Assembly: GCA_963715655.1 (NCBI GenBank)
Contig: OY970262.1
Span: 1,488,001-1,552,000 of the forward strand
DNA: 64,000 bases
From: JANQPD01 sp963715655
Lineage (GTDB): Bacteria; Bacteroidota; Bacteroidia; Flavobacteriales; Schleiferiaceae
Reading direction: 5' to 3'
Position 1 is the stretch's first letter; every line of letters starts with the position of its first letter. The notes under the pieces were generated by a model. It made no database searches and was not told where the DNA came from. It was given only the letters and a program-made list of their open reading frames with translations. The position numbers and the translations under genes are program-made. This document shows, piece after piece, positions 53,841 to 62,413 of the stretch.

Positions 53841-55187
53841 ATGGAAATACTTAAAATTTTTGTAGTAGAAGATAATGAGCTTTACGCCAAAATGATGAAG
53901 CATCATTTATCTTTAAATCCTGATAATGAGGTTGTTGTTTTTCATGACGGCAAGGAGTGCCTGAATAATTTACACCTCAAACCCAACGCAATATTTTTAG
54001 ATTATAGTCTTCCAGAATTTACCGGTATTGAGGTTTTACGCAAAATAAAACAGCGTCATCCAGAAATTCCGGTAGTAATTGTGAGTGGCCAAGAGGATGT
54101 AAGTACTGCGGTAGAGCTTTTGCGCGAAGGTGCTTATGATTACATTGTAAAAGATGAAAATGCGAAAGACCGCCTTTGGAAAGCCACCATTAACATTCGT
54201 GAAAACACAGAATTAAGACAAGAGCTTGACCGCTTGCGCGAAGAGGTTACCTCTAAATATGATTTTTCAAACATAAAAGGAAACAGCCCGGCTTTAAAGC
54301 ACGTTTTTAAGCTTATTGAAAAAGCGGCTCAAACAAATATCACCGTTTCTATAACGGGAGAAACAGGAACAGGTAAAGAGCTAGTAGCTAAGGCTATACA
54401 CTATAATTCTAAGAATAGCAAGAAACCTTTAATAGCAGTAAATATTGCGGCTATACCTGCAGAATTATTAGAAAGTGAACTTTTCGGACATGAAAAAGGG
54501 GCGTTTACAGGTGCTGTAAATAAGCGTATTGGAAAGTTTGAAGAGGCCAATGGAGGCACCATTTTTCTTGATGAAATTGGTGAAATGGATTTGAAATTGC
54601 AGGCAAAGCTGCTACGCGTGCTGCAAGAAAAAGAAGTGACGCGCCTAGGTAGCAATGCTATTATAAAAACAGATGCGCGCATTATGGTTGCCACGCATCG
54701 CAATTTAGCGGAAGAGGTAAAAGCGGGGAATTTTAGAGAAGATTTATACTATAGATTATTAGGATTACCCATTGAATTACCTCCTTTGCGAGATAGAGGA
54801 AATGATATTACCCTTTTGGCTAAGCATTTTGCAGATGCCTTTGCAAAGGATAATAAATTGGGAAAAGTAAGTATAAGCAACGAAGCTCAAAAAAAATTAC
54901 AAGGGTATAAATGGCCGGGTAATGTAAGAGAATTGCGTGCGGTAATGGAATTATCAGTGGTGATGGCCGATGATGGTAATATTGAAGCGGATAATATCAC
55001 CTTTAATTCTACCAACTCGGTAAGTGATTTGCTTTTAGAGGAAACTACGCTTAAAGATTACCAAAGAAAAATAATACAGCATTTTTTAAATAAGTATGAT
55101 AAAAATGTGGTACACGTTGCAAAAAAGTTAGAGGTAGGTAAGAGCACCATCTACCGAATGATTCAAAATGAAGAATTAGAAGTTTAA
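53841..55187 (+). CDS. sigma54-dependent response regulator (NtrC family)
   Basis: A 448-residue activator. A receiver domain has phospho-acceptor Asp54 (IFLDYSLPEF) and Lys104. The AAA+ domain has Walker A GETGTGKE (173-180), the sigma54-contact loop GAFTGA (220-225) and Walker B FLDEIG (242-247). A C-terminal Fis-type HTH is KNVVHVAKKLEVGKSTIYRMIQ. It activates transcription by sigma54-RNA polymerase once phosphorylated. It heads a block with an Hpt protein and a receiver, inside the polysaccharide region. No cognate kinase is adjacent. Confidence 0.95.
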   Translation: MEILKIFVVEDNELYAKMMKHHLSLNPDNEVVVFHDGKECLNNLHLKPNAIFLDYSLPEFTGIEVLRKIKQRHPEIPVVIVSGQEDVSTAVELLREGAYDYIVKDENAKDRLWKATINIRENTELRQELDRLREEVTSKYDFSNIKGNSPALKHVFKLIEKAAQTNITVSITGETGTGKELVAKAIHYNSKNSKKPLIAVNIAAIPAELLESELFGHEKGAFTGAVNKRIGKFEEANGGTIFLDEIGEMDLKLQAKLLRVLQEKEVTRLGSNAIIKTDARIMVATHRNLAEEVKAGNFREDLYYRLLGLPIELPPLRDRGNDITLLAKHFADAFAKDNKLGKVSISNEAQKKLQGYKWPGNVRELRAVMELSVVMADDGNIEADNITFNSTNSVSDLLLEETTLKDYQRKIIQHFLNKYDKNVVHVAKKLEVGKSTIYRMIQNEELEV

Positions 55188-55197
55188 AAAAACACGT

Positions 55198-55539
55198 ATG
55201 TCTAAAATTTACGATTTAAGCCAATTGGAGGAACTTGCCGGAGGTAGTGAGGAGTTTGTAATGATGATGGTAGATACCTTTTTAGAGCACACACCCGGAC
55301 AGGTGGCAGAAATAAAAGAAAGTTTTGAAGTCGGAAATTTAACGCAAGTTGGAGGATTAGCACATAAAATAAAGCCGAATATTGATTTATTTGGAATTAG
55401 TGAATTAGCTGATGTAATTAGAAAAATTGAAGCTAAAGGAAAAGCTCAAACCGATGATGGCGCGCTAAAAGGAGAAATAGATTATTTATCTGAAACCATG
55501 GATATTGCCTTTAGACAACTAAGAGAACTTAGAGCTTAA
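55198..55539 (+). CDS. Hpt (histidine phosphotransfer) domain protein
   Basis: A 113-residue all-helical Hpt protein. The phospho-accepting His56 is in GGLAHKIKPNIDLFG, the Bacteroidota-type variant of the usual HTLKG motif. It should shuttle phosphate between receiver domains. It lies 10 bases after the sigma54 activator gene and 30 bases before the receiver gene. Confidence 0.88.
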   Translation: MSKIYDLSQLEELAGGSEEFVMMMVDTFLEHTPGQVAEIKESFEVGNLTQVGGLAHKIKPNIDLFGISELADVIRKIEAKGKAQTDDGALKGEIDYLSETMDIAFRQLRELRA

Positions 55540-55569
55540 AAAAGCAGATAGCACAATACAAACCTAGCA

Positions 55570-55941
55570 ATGAAACAAATCTTAGTTATTGATGATGAAC
55601 CCATTATGCGTAAACTTTTAGAGCAAATTCTAAAAGCAAAGTATAATATTGTGGCGCTTGAAAATGGCCGAGAAGCATTAGAGTGGATGTATTCCGGAAA
55701 CATACCTGATGCCGTGGTGGCAGATTTAAACATGCCTGAAATTGATGGTTTTGAGTACATAACTAAAGTGCGTGAAAGTGCTTTTTTTAGTGATTTACCT
55801 TTAATCGTTTTGTCAGGAGAAGAGAGTTCTTCGGAGCGTATTAAATGCTTGAAATTAGGTGCTAATGATTATTTGATAAAGCCATTTAATCCTGAGGAAT
55901 TAAGTTTACGAATAGATAATTTAATTCGCTTACGCTCGTGA
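55570..55941 (+). CDS. single-domain response regulator
   Basis: A 123-residue receiver domain without an output domain. The acidic pair D8-D9 (VIDDEP), phospho-acceptor D52 (VADLNMPEIDG), Ser in VLSGEES and Lys in DYLIKPF are all intact. It overlaps the next gene (receiver-like fused sugar transferase) by 4 bases, and follows the Hpt gene. It could pass phosphate to Hpt or bind a protein partner. Confidence 0.93.
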   Translation: MKQILVIDDEPIMRKLLEQILKAKYNIVALENGREALEWMYSGNIPDAVVADLNMPEIDGFEYITKVRESAFFSDLPLIVLSGEESSSERIKCLKLGANDYLIKPFNPEELSLRIDNLIRLRS

Positions 55942-57086
55942 TAAACCTACTATACATAGGGGAAGAGCAAAAGCGTAAAGATGTTTTTGAACAAGCAGGA
56001 AGCTTTAAGGTGCAGCATGTTAAAAATGTAGTTGGTTTTGATAATTTAATTGAAACCTTAAAAAGTTTTGATGTGATTGTTAGTGAACACAGGCTGCGTG
56101 GATTGGATGCACCAAAAATTTACGAACGTTATAAAACCACACTTCAGCAACATAAAATTCCTTTTATGATAGTGGCCGATGGGCTTTCAAAAGTAGATCG
56201 TGCTAGATTGTTGCAATTAGGTGTTTCAGAACTTTTAAACGCAGGTTTTAGTCCTGAAATATTGGCCAAGAAAATTGATTTTTATAAGACTGTTTTACAA
56301 GCAAGACTAAGCAAAAAGAAAAAAGTAACACCGCCTGAATATAAAATACCGGTGGCCAAACGCGTTTTTGATATTTTGGTGGCAGGTGCAGCGTTGTTTT
56401 TTTTATTACCGGTATTGTTAATAGTAATTGTAGCAATAAAATTAGAATCAAAAGGTCCTTTTTGGTATAAGAGTAAACGTGTAGGTACCGGTTATAGAGT
56501 ATTTGATTTTTATAAGCTAAGAAGTATGTACACCGATGCGGATCAACGCATTAAAGAGCTTGCGCATTTAAATCAGTACGCTATTGAGGCACAAGAAAAC
56601 AACAAGAAAAAGGAAAAATCGGGAACATCGGTTTCAGGTGATAATGTTACTTTAATTTATAAGGATGGTTCCGAAATGAGTGAGGAGGATTATCTGGAAT
56701 TAAAAAGACAACAAGCAGCCGGAACATTTGTGAAATTTAAGAACGACCCGCGTATTACTAAGGTGGGTAATTTTATTCGCAATACCAGTATAGATGAGCT
56801 TCCACAGTTGTTTAATGTATTAAAAGGTGACATGTCTATTGTAGGAAATAGACCGTTGCCTTTATATGAAGCTGAGCAATTAACGAGTGATGATTGGGGC
56901 GAGCGCTTTTTGGCTCCTGCGGGCATTACTGGTTTATGGCAAGTAGAAAAACGTGGAAAAGGTGAAATGAGTGAGGATGAAAGAAAAGCATTGGATAATA
57001 AATATGCAAAGAATTTTAGCTTCTGGAATGACATCCGCCTCATTTTGAAAACGATACCTGCATTATTTCAAAAAGAAAACGTGTAA
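55938..57086 (+). CDS. initiating sugar transferase with N-terminal degenerate receiver domain
   Basis: A 382-residue fusion. Residues 1-118 have a CheY-like pattern, but key residues are replaced: phospho-acceptor Asp by Glu50 (VIVSEHRL), the acidic pair by G8-E9, the Ser/Thr by Ala (MIVADG) and the Lys by Ala (LLNAGF). Residues about 134-378 form a polyprenyl-phosphate sugar-1-phosphate transferase: KRVFDILVAGAALFFLLPVLL (membrane hairpin), FDFYKLRSM, IDELPQLFNVLKGDMSIVGNRP and AGITGLWQV. It loads the first sugar onto undecaprenyl phosphate. It starts with GTG overlapping the receiver gene. An inserted charged stretch (about 215-250) interrupts the enzyme. Confidence 0.88.
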   Translation: MINLLYIGEEQKRKDVFEQAGSFKVQHVKNVVGFDNLIETLKSFDVIVSEHRLRGLDAPKIYERYKTTLQQHKIPFMIVADGLSKVDRARLLQLGVSELLNAGFSPEILAKKIDFYKTVLQARLSKKKKVTPPEYKIPVAKRVFDILVAGAALFFLLPVLLIVIVAIKLESKGPFWYKSKRVGTGYRVFDFYKLRSMYTDADQRIKELAHLNQYAIEAQENNKKKEKSGTSVSGDNVTLIYKDGSEMSEEDYLELKRQQAAGTFVKFKNDPRITKVGNFIRNTSIDELPQLFNVLKGDMSIVGNRPLPLYEAEQLTSDDWGERFLAPAGITGLWQVEKRGKGEMSEDERKALDNKYAKNFSFWNDIRLILKTIPALFQKENV

Positions 57087-57087
57087 C

Positions 57088-57837
57088 ATGAAATCAGTAT
57101 TCACAACAGTTTTGTTTACGTTCATTTTTACTGCACTGCAATTTAGTGCCAGCGCTCAAACTATTGATACTATAAAGTCAATTGATGTAGATACAGTAAA
57201 CATTGAACTCACCCAATTTTTACCTCCTTTATCTTTACTAATAGACTCTGCCATAGCTAATTCACCGGAAGTAGATCATTATGAAGCACGCGTAAAACAA
57301 TCGGAATACGATATTGCCGTGGAAAAGAAAAGTTGGAGCGAGCATATTTATTTAGAAGGACGCTATGTGCGCGGAAATGCTTTGGTAACGGGAGACGGTG
57401 GTAACGTGATACCCTTGGGCAACGATGCTAACAATTTTTTTCAATACGGTGTAGGAATGCGCATGCCCTTGGAAGCTTTTGTAGGTAGATCGGATCGGGT
57501 AAAATCTAGAGAGGCTTTCCGCGAAAGCGAAGTGGCAAAAAAGCGTGAAATGGAAAACTTGATTAAGGATAGGGTAATTACCACGTACAACCGAGTTTCA
57601 AGTATGAAGCGCTTATTGGAAATTTATTCTGAAGCTAAAGAATCCGCTGAGTTTATTTTAAATATGAGTGAAGAGCGTTTTAGTGATGGCCAAATTGGCT
57701 TGGATGAATTAGGCCAAAATACCGAGCTTAAAGCAAAATATAGTGCGCTATACGAAAACTTGCGCACTGATTATAGTAACGAATACGCACAGTTAGAGCG
57801 CCTGGTAGGGGTGCCTTTTAGTAAGTTTGAGAAATAA
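57088..57837 (+). CDS. half-length TolC-family-like protein
   Basis: A 249-residue protein with a signal peptide (1-24, ending SASA). The body has one copy of the TolC-like repeat, LSLLIDSAIANSPEVDHYEARVKQSEYDIAVEKK, then strands and helices (RVSSMKRLLEIYSEAKESAEFILNMSEERFSDGQIGLDELGQ). A full TolC has two such repeats in about 430 residues. It sits 1 base after the sugar transferase gene and 4 bases before the Wzc-like gene, so it may be the outer-membrane component of the polymer export route. Confidence 0.75.
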   Translation: MKSVFTTVLFTFIFTALQFSASAQTIDTIKSIDVDTVNIELTQFLPPLSLLIDSAIANSPEVDHYEARVKQSEYDIAVEKKSWSEHIYLEGRYVRGNALVTGDGGNVIPLGNDANNFFQYGVGMRMPLEAFVGRSDRVKSREAFRESEVAKKREMENLIKDRVITTYNRVSSMKRLLEIYSEAKESAEFILNMSEERFSDGQIGLDELGQNTELKAKYSALYENLRTDYSNEYAQLERLVGVPFSKFEK

Positions 57838-57841
57838 GTAA

Positions 57842-60052
57842 ATGACATTAGTTCAGTTTTTTAGGTTATTTAATAGAAGGTTTAATCTTCTTATGCTTTC
57901 CACACTGGTATTGGTAGTGGCAGTATTTGCTTTTACCCAAGCGCTTCCTAAAACCTATGAAACGGAAACAGAAATATACACGGGTATTGCTTCTGGTTTA
58001 AATGTAAATTCTATTGAAAAAGCGGGGTTAGACTATTTTGCTACCAACAATGCTTATGATAACCTTATAAACGTAATAAGAAGCAGACAGACGCTGGAAT
58101 TAACCGGTGAAAGACTACTTGCGCAACATTTAATGTTAGATACCATAAATGAGCGCTATTTAGGTGAAGAAGCGTGGGGAAATTTACGCTATATGATACC
58201 TAAAAGTTTGGAAGACAGTTTGGTGGTAAATGGCGATACCATTCGTACACTCCTAAATATTCAAAATTATAAGCGTGAAAATTATTCCACTAAAAGAATA
58301 AAACTGTTGTTTTTTGATGCTGCGTCCCCTTACAGTCAGCAGGCTATACAAGGCGTACAAGTGGAGCGTATTGGAAATTCTGACTTAATAAAACTGAAAT
58401 ATAGCTGGAGCGATCCGGGGATTGCGCAAAACACATTAATTATTTTAAATCAGGTTTTTACCGGAAGGTTATCATCTATTAAGCAAGGCCAAGGTGCAGA
58501 TGTAGTAGAATATTTTAAACGGCAGGTAGCACTTTCTGAGGCTAAATTGGCCGAACGTGAGGAAATTCTGAAAGATTACAGAACCCGCAACCGGGTGATT
58601 AATTATGATGAGCAAACAAAATCATTGGCTATGAAAAAGGAGCAGATGGAGGATGATTATCAGGAAGAATTAGGTAAAAAGGCGGCTAAGGAAGCTAGTG
58701 TGGAAAGGCTTGAAGAACAGCTAGCGTTAAACAAAGAAATTTTAAGGTATGCACAAGAGGCGCTTGAAAAGAAAGGCGAATTAAACACTGTAACCTCTAA
58801 AATTGCGGAACTAGAAGTATTTTTAAATGACCAATCACTTTTAAACAAATTAAGAAACAGGCAAACGCAATTGCGCAAGCAGGTACAATCTGATTTATTA
58901 TCTAAATACGCGTACAGCAAAACTACCGAAGGCGTAAAAATGGATAAGGTGTTGGATGAATGGCTTAACAATACGTTGGCTTTAAAAGAAAGCAAGGCGC
59001 GTATAGATGTTTTTCAGAAAAGGAAGGAGTATTTTAATAGAAAGTATGATGAGTTTGCGCCTTTGGGTTCTGAGTTAGACAAGATGGAGCGCGAGATAGA
59101 CGTACAAGAGCGTAACTATTTAGAGCTGCTAAACAGCTATAACAATGCTTTGATGCGCCAAGAAAGTGAAAGCTTAAGTACGGGCGGTTTGGTTATTACG
59201 GTACCTCCATTTTTTCCTTTAGAACCGTTAAAATCTAAGCGTTTGCTGTTAATATTGGTAGCAGCCGTAATTGGGTTTATTGTGCCGCTTGCGTTTATGG
59301 TGCTTATGGAATTTTTAGATAACTCCATTAGAACGCCCGAAAGAGCGGAGGAATTCACCAATCAAAAATTATTGGGGGCTTATCCTAATTTGAGCCAAAA
59401 AGGAGAAAATAAATCCATTGACATGGAGTGGCTTAAAAATCATTCGGTGGGATTGATGAGCCAAAATTTACGCTTGCAAACGCGCAGACAGAATATTTTA
59501 GATAAAAAACCAAAATTTGTGCTTGTTTATAGCACGCGTTCTCAAGAGGGTAAAACGTTAATGACGCACGTATTGGCCAACGAGTTGGTTTCTTTAAACT
59601 ACCGTGTGTTGGTAATGGGTTCAAACACCATTAATGAGGAGGATCGCTTTTATGATTTTAATCAGTATGCCTTTAGTAAGTCGTTTCTTAAAGTAAAAAG
59701 TTTTACAGAATTGGTTGACAATCAATATGATGAAGGATTGTATGATTTTATTTTCTTCATTATAAATTCTGTAACCTCCGAGCAGTATCCTATTGAGTTG
59801 GTGGAAAAAGCGGACATGGCTCTGCACGTAATCAACGTAAATCGTACGTGGAAAAAAGGTGATTCTTTTGCTTTAAATGAGTTTACCAAAACCTTAAAAA
59901 CTGAATCAAGGTTGTTGGCAAATGGTGTAGAGCCTGATTATATGGATGTGGTATTGGGTGAAATCGCTAAGAAGCGTACATTCCTACGTAGGTTGGCCAA
60001 AAATGTAATCGACTTAGAATTTAAGTCCAAGAAGATGCACCGTGATTATTAG
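57842..60052 (+). CDS. Wzc-like chain-length/co-polymerase protein with degenerate kinase domain
   Basis: A 736-residue protein with a Wzz domain, membrane helices at about 15-34 and 467-489, and a long periplasmic coiled coil (about 220-440). The cytoplasmic C-terminal domain retains a Walker A-like S564TRSQEGKT572 but the Walker A' Asp is replaced (VLVMGS at 589-594) and the Walker B Asp is replaced (FIFFIIN at 636-642). There is no Tyr-rich tail. It likely lacks BY-kinase activity and controls chain length or secretion by structure. It converges on, and overlaps by 32 bases, the O-antigen ligase-like gene. Confidence 0.85.
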   Translation: MTLVQFFRLFNRRFNLLMLSTLVLVVAVFAFTQALPKTYETETEIYTGIASGLNVNSIEKAGLDYFATNNAYDNLINVIRSRQTLELTGERLLAQHLMLDTINERYLGEEAWGNLRYMIPKSLEDSLVVNGDTIRTLLNIQNYKRENYSTKRIKLLFFDAASPYSQQAIQGVQVERIGNSDLIKLKYSWSDPGIAQNTLIILNQVFTGRLSSIKQGQGADVVEYFKRQVALSEAKLAEREEILKDYRTRNRVINYDEQTKSLAMKKEQMEDDYQEELGKKAAKEASVERLEEQLALNKEILRYAQEALEKKGELNTVTSKIAELEVFLNDQSLLNKLRNRQTQLRKQVQSDLLSKYAYSKTTEGVKMDKVLDEWLNNTLALKESKARIDVFQKRKEYFNRKYDEFAPLGSELDKMEREIDVQERNYLELLNSYNNALMRQESESLSTGGLVITVPPFFPLEPLKSKRLLLILVAAVIGFIVPLAFMVLMEFLDNSIRTPERAEEFTNQKLLGAYPNLSQKGENKSIDMEWLKNHSVGLMSQNLRLQTRRQNILDKKPKFVLVYSTRSQEGKTLMTHVLANELVSLNYRVLVMGSNTINEEDRFYDFNQYAFSKSFLKVKSFTELVDNQYDEGLYDFIFFIINSVTSEQYPIELVEKADMALHVINVNRTWKKGDSFALNEFTKTLKTESRLLANGVEPDYMDVVLGEIAKKRTFLRRLAKNVIDLEFKSKKMHRDY

Positions 60053-61505
60053 TGGAAGCAGCCATTTTAGGTGTTTCTTTTCCCTCTAATTCTACTTCTC
60101 CCTCGTCATTCCATCTGCGTAAGCTATACATAAAGGTGATGCTTAAAAAGGTGGTTAAGGATATGGGAAACTGCGTCATTACTTGATTACCATAGTTGGC
60201 CATTAAAATACCTGCATAGCCTGCAATTAAGGCCATAGCAATGTTTCGCTTTTCGCTGGGCGGATTACGCCATACCCAAATAATACAATCAAAGAGAATA
60301 ACACACCAAATAAGCACGTAAAAAATTCTACCAATTAAACCGGTTTCGGCTCGGATGCGTGTGTACAAACCATCGGGTTCAAATTCAGCAAGCCAAGTGC
60401 CCGGTGAAAATCGTTGCCCCCAACTACCGGTAGTACCTACTCCGCCACCAAAGGGTTTTCCTTCTAAGTAGTTGGTCAATCGCTCGCGGTTTACAAACCT
60501 AACTTGCAAGGATGCGTCTTCCGGATCTAAGGCACTACGCAAGCGCATAATATTATAGTTGCCAGAGCCAATGGAAGTATATTTTAAAAAGATAAAACCA
60601 CCCAATAATACGATGGCTCCTAACACTAAAAACCGTGTATTTTTAATCATTATAATGTAGCAGATACCACCAATGGCCGGCACAGCCAAAGCGCCTCTGG
60701 TGCCACTAATCATTAAAGCATAAAAACTAAAAAATGCTATGCCTCCATAAAATACTTTTCGCCTTTTGCTGTAAGGCCCTAAAAATAAAATAGCGGCTAC
60801 AATACAAGAGTGGCCCATGGCGGCACCAAAGGTACCAGCATCGGTATAATAGCTGAACACGCGCAGCTTTCCAAAAAGCACGTGTGTTACAGCTTGTCCA
60901 TCATCTAACCATTGCTGCTCAGCCGCAGAAACGCCAAAAAACTGTTGTTTTATTCCCCATAAAATACCCAAAAGCGATAAGCCTAACCATAAATTAAGGA
61001 AGTTGTAAAAGTCTTTTTTACTGTTGAAAATAGCGAAGCCTAAGCCCATAATAAGCAGTTGATAAAGCGCTACGCCCCGCATGGAATAAAACCAAGCCAT
61101 AAAACTATACGCTTGCGGATTTACCACTTGAAACAGGATATACACCATCCAAAGCGCCATAAGCAGCATTACCCAATTGTACGCTAAGGAGAGGTCGAAT
61201 AATTTCCAATGCTTAAAAATTAAAATTAGATAGGTAAGCACCAATAAACCATCTACACCTAAACCAAATGGAATGGGAGCAGGAATGTAGCGCGCTAACA
61301 TGGGTAAGAGAAAAGAGAGCACCAAAGTGGCGTATAATCCGGTTTTAGGAAACCGAACAAAAAGCATAAAAAAGCCAAGCAAAAAAGGGAGCATAAGCAA
61401 AGCACCCGCCACCGGAATACCTTTGGTGGCAATAAGATAACCGCACATTAAGGCAAGCACAATGGCGACTAAATAAGTGAGTATGCCTTTTAGCTGAATA
61501 CCCAT
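60021..61505 (-). CDS. O-antigen ligase/polymerase-like membrane protein
   Basis: A 494-residue polytopic protein with about 10-12 membrane helices and a large hydrophilic loop between about 325 and 400 containing the conserved GGGVGTTGSWG region. This fits the Wzy/WaaL (O-antigen ligase) superfamily. It would polymerise or ligate the polysaccharide in the periplasmic face. It overlaps the convergent Wzc-like gene and is 6 bases from the preceding secreted-protein gene. Confidence 0.83.
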   Translation of the reverse strand: MGIQLKGILTYLVAIVLALMCGYLIATKGIPVAGALLMLPFLLGFFMLFVRFPKTGLYATLVLSFLLPMLARYIPAPIPFGLGVDGLLVLTYLILIFKHWKLFDLSLAYNWVMLLMALWMVYILFQVVNPQAYSFMAWFYSMRGVALYQLLIMGLGFAIFNSKKDFYNFLNLWLGLSLLGILWGIKQQFFGVSAAEQQWLDDGQAVTHVLFGKLRVFSYYTDAGTFGAAMGHSCIVAAILFLGPYSKRRKVFYGGIAFFSFYALMISGTRGALAVPAIGGICYIIMIKNTRFLVLGAIVLLGGFIFLKYTSIGSGNYNIMRLRSALDPEDASLQVRFVNRERLTNYLEGKPFGGGVGTTGSWGQRFSPGTWLAEFEPDGLYTRIRAETGLIGRIFYVLIWCVILFDCIIWVWRNPPSEKRNIAMALIAGYAGILMANYGNQVMTQFPISLTTFLSITFMYSLRRWNDEGEVELEGKETPKMAASTNNHGASSWT

Positions 61506-61511
61506 AATGTA

Positions 61512-62294
61512 TTACTTGGTTTGTTCTAGGCTATATTTTTTGGGCATAGAAAAAAACCGATAAAAAATCTTATCCTCAGTTTCGTAATATGCGTAGTCAA
61601 AAAGCTCCTTGCTACCGTATAGGCTTCGGCCACTTTTGCGTAAATCTTGCAAAATACCCTCTACATCAGGAAATACGGAATGCAGCGAAAAAATATGAAA
61701 CCGTACGCTGTTATTTTCAGGAACGTACTTTGTCATTAAGGTTAAAACCCTATCGTAACGTTCGCGTACGCGTACATTTTGCTTTATATTTTCAACTACT
61801 TTTTTCTCATCTATATCTTCAAGCAAGCCGCCATCCATCAATCTTATCTTATTCATACGCACCGTTGTGTCAACGGCCATCATAGCACTGCGCATATCTT
61901 TTAGTTTAAACAGATAATAATAAGCATCAGTAGAGGTTTTCCAACCTTTTTTTGAAACCTCATATTTGTATTTACCGCTTGTAAAGAGTTTTACTAACAA
62001 TAGCAAAGTATCCTTACCATACTGCACAGGAAAAAGCTGTAGCTGATCAAAGTTGTCAATACCCAACTTATTTTCCTTTGCTTCATACGCTTCTTCATTG
62101 CGTGAAATAAGCCTTGGGTAAATAATCTTATCACCTTTAATCCATTGACCGTCTTTACTATAGCTCCAGCCGGAAACACTATCTACCAAAATACTGCTAG
62201 CTTCTTGGGCAAACATGGGTAAAGGTTTTTCCTCCCGTAGCTGAGCCGAAGCCAACAACGAAAAGGAGCAACAAAAAATCAGAAATAACCGCAT
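61512..62294 (-). CDS. exported protein of unknown function in the polysaccharide region
   Basis: A 260-residue protein with a signal peptide (1-17, ending LLASA). The body mixes strands and helices with many charged residues (for example LYGSKELFDYAYYETEDKIFYRFF near the C-terminus). No family is recognised. It shares an operon with the O-antigen ligase-like gene, so a periplasmic or outer-membrane role in polymer handling is possible. Confidence 0.6.
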   Translation of the reverse strand: MRLFLIFCCSFSLLASAQLREEKPLPMFAQEASSILVDSVSGWSYSKDGQWIKGDKIIYPRLISRNEEAYEAKENKLGIDNFDQLQLFPVQYGKDTLLLLVKLFTSGKYKYEVSKKGWKTSTDAYYYLFKLKDMRSAMMAVDTTVRMNKIRLMDGGLLEDIDEKKVVENIKQNVRVRERYDRVLTLMTKYVPENNSVRFHIFSLHSVFPDVEGILQDLRKSGRSLYGSKELFDYAYYETEDKIFYRFFSMPKKYSLEQTK

Positions 62295-62413
62295 ATTGGT
62301 GGGTTTTAATAATTATTTCAAAATTACAACAGTAGCTTAGCCATTTGCTTTGGTATTAAATTATTTTTGAAACAGTTATCAAGTTCCTTTTTTTTGATAC
62401 TTAGTTACACATA

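Noticed and set aside
62377..62399. Hairpin-like TATCAA/TTGATA pair upstream of a GT2 gene
   Set aside because: Short arms, an AT-rich loop and a location ahead of a gene rather than after one; likely chance in AT-rich DNA.
62295..62413. sigma54 (-24/-12) promoter near the polysaccharide genes
   Set aside because: I looked for GG-N10-GC spacing in the intergenic gaps at 48897-48937, 52400-52455, 53782-53840 and 62295-62413 and found no convincing match.
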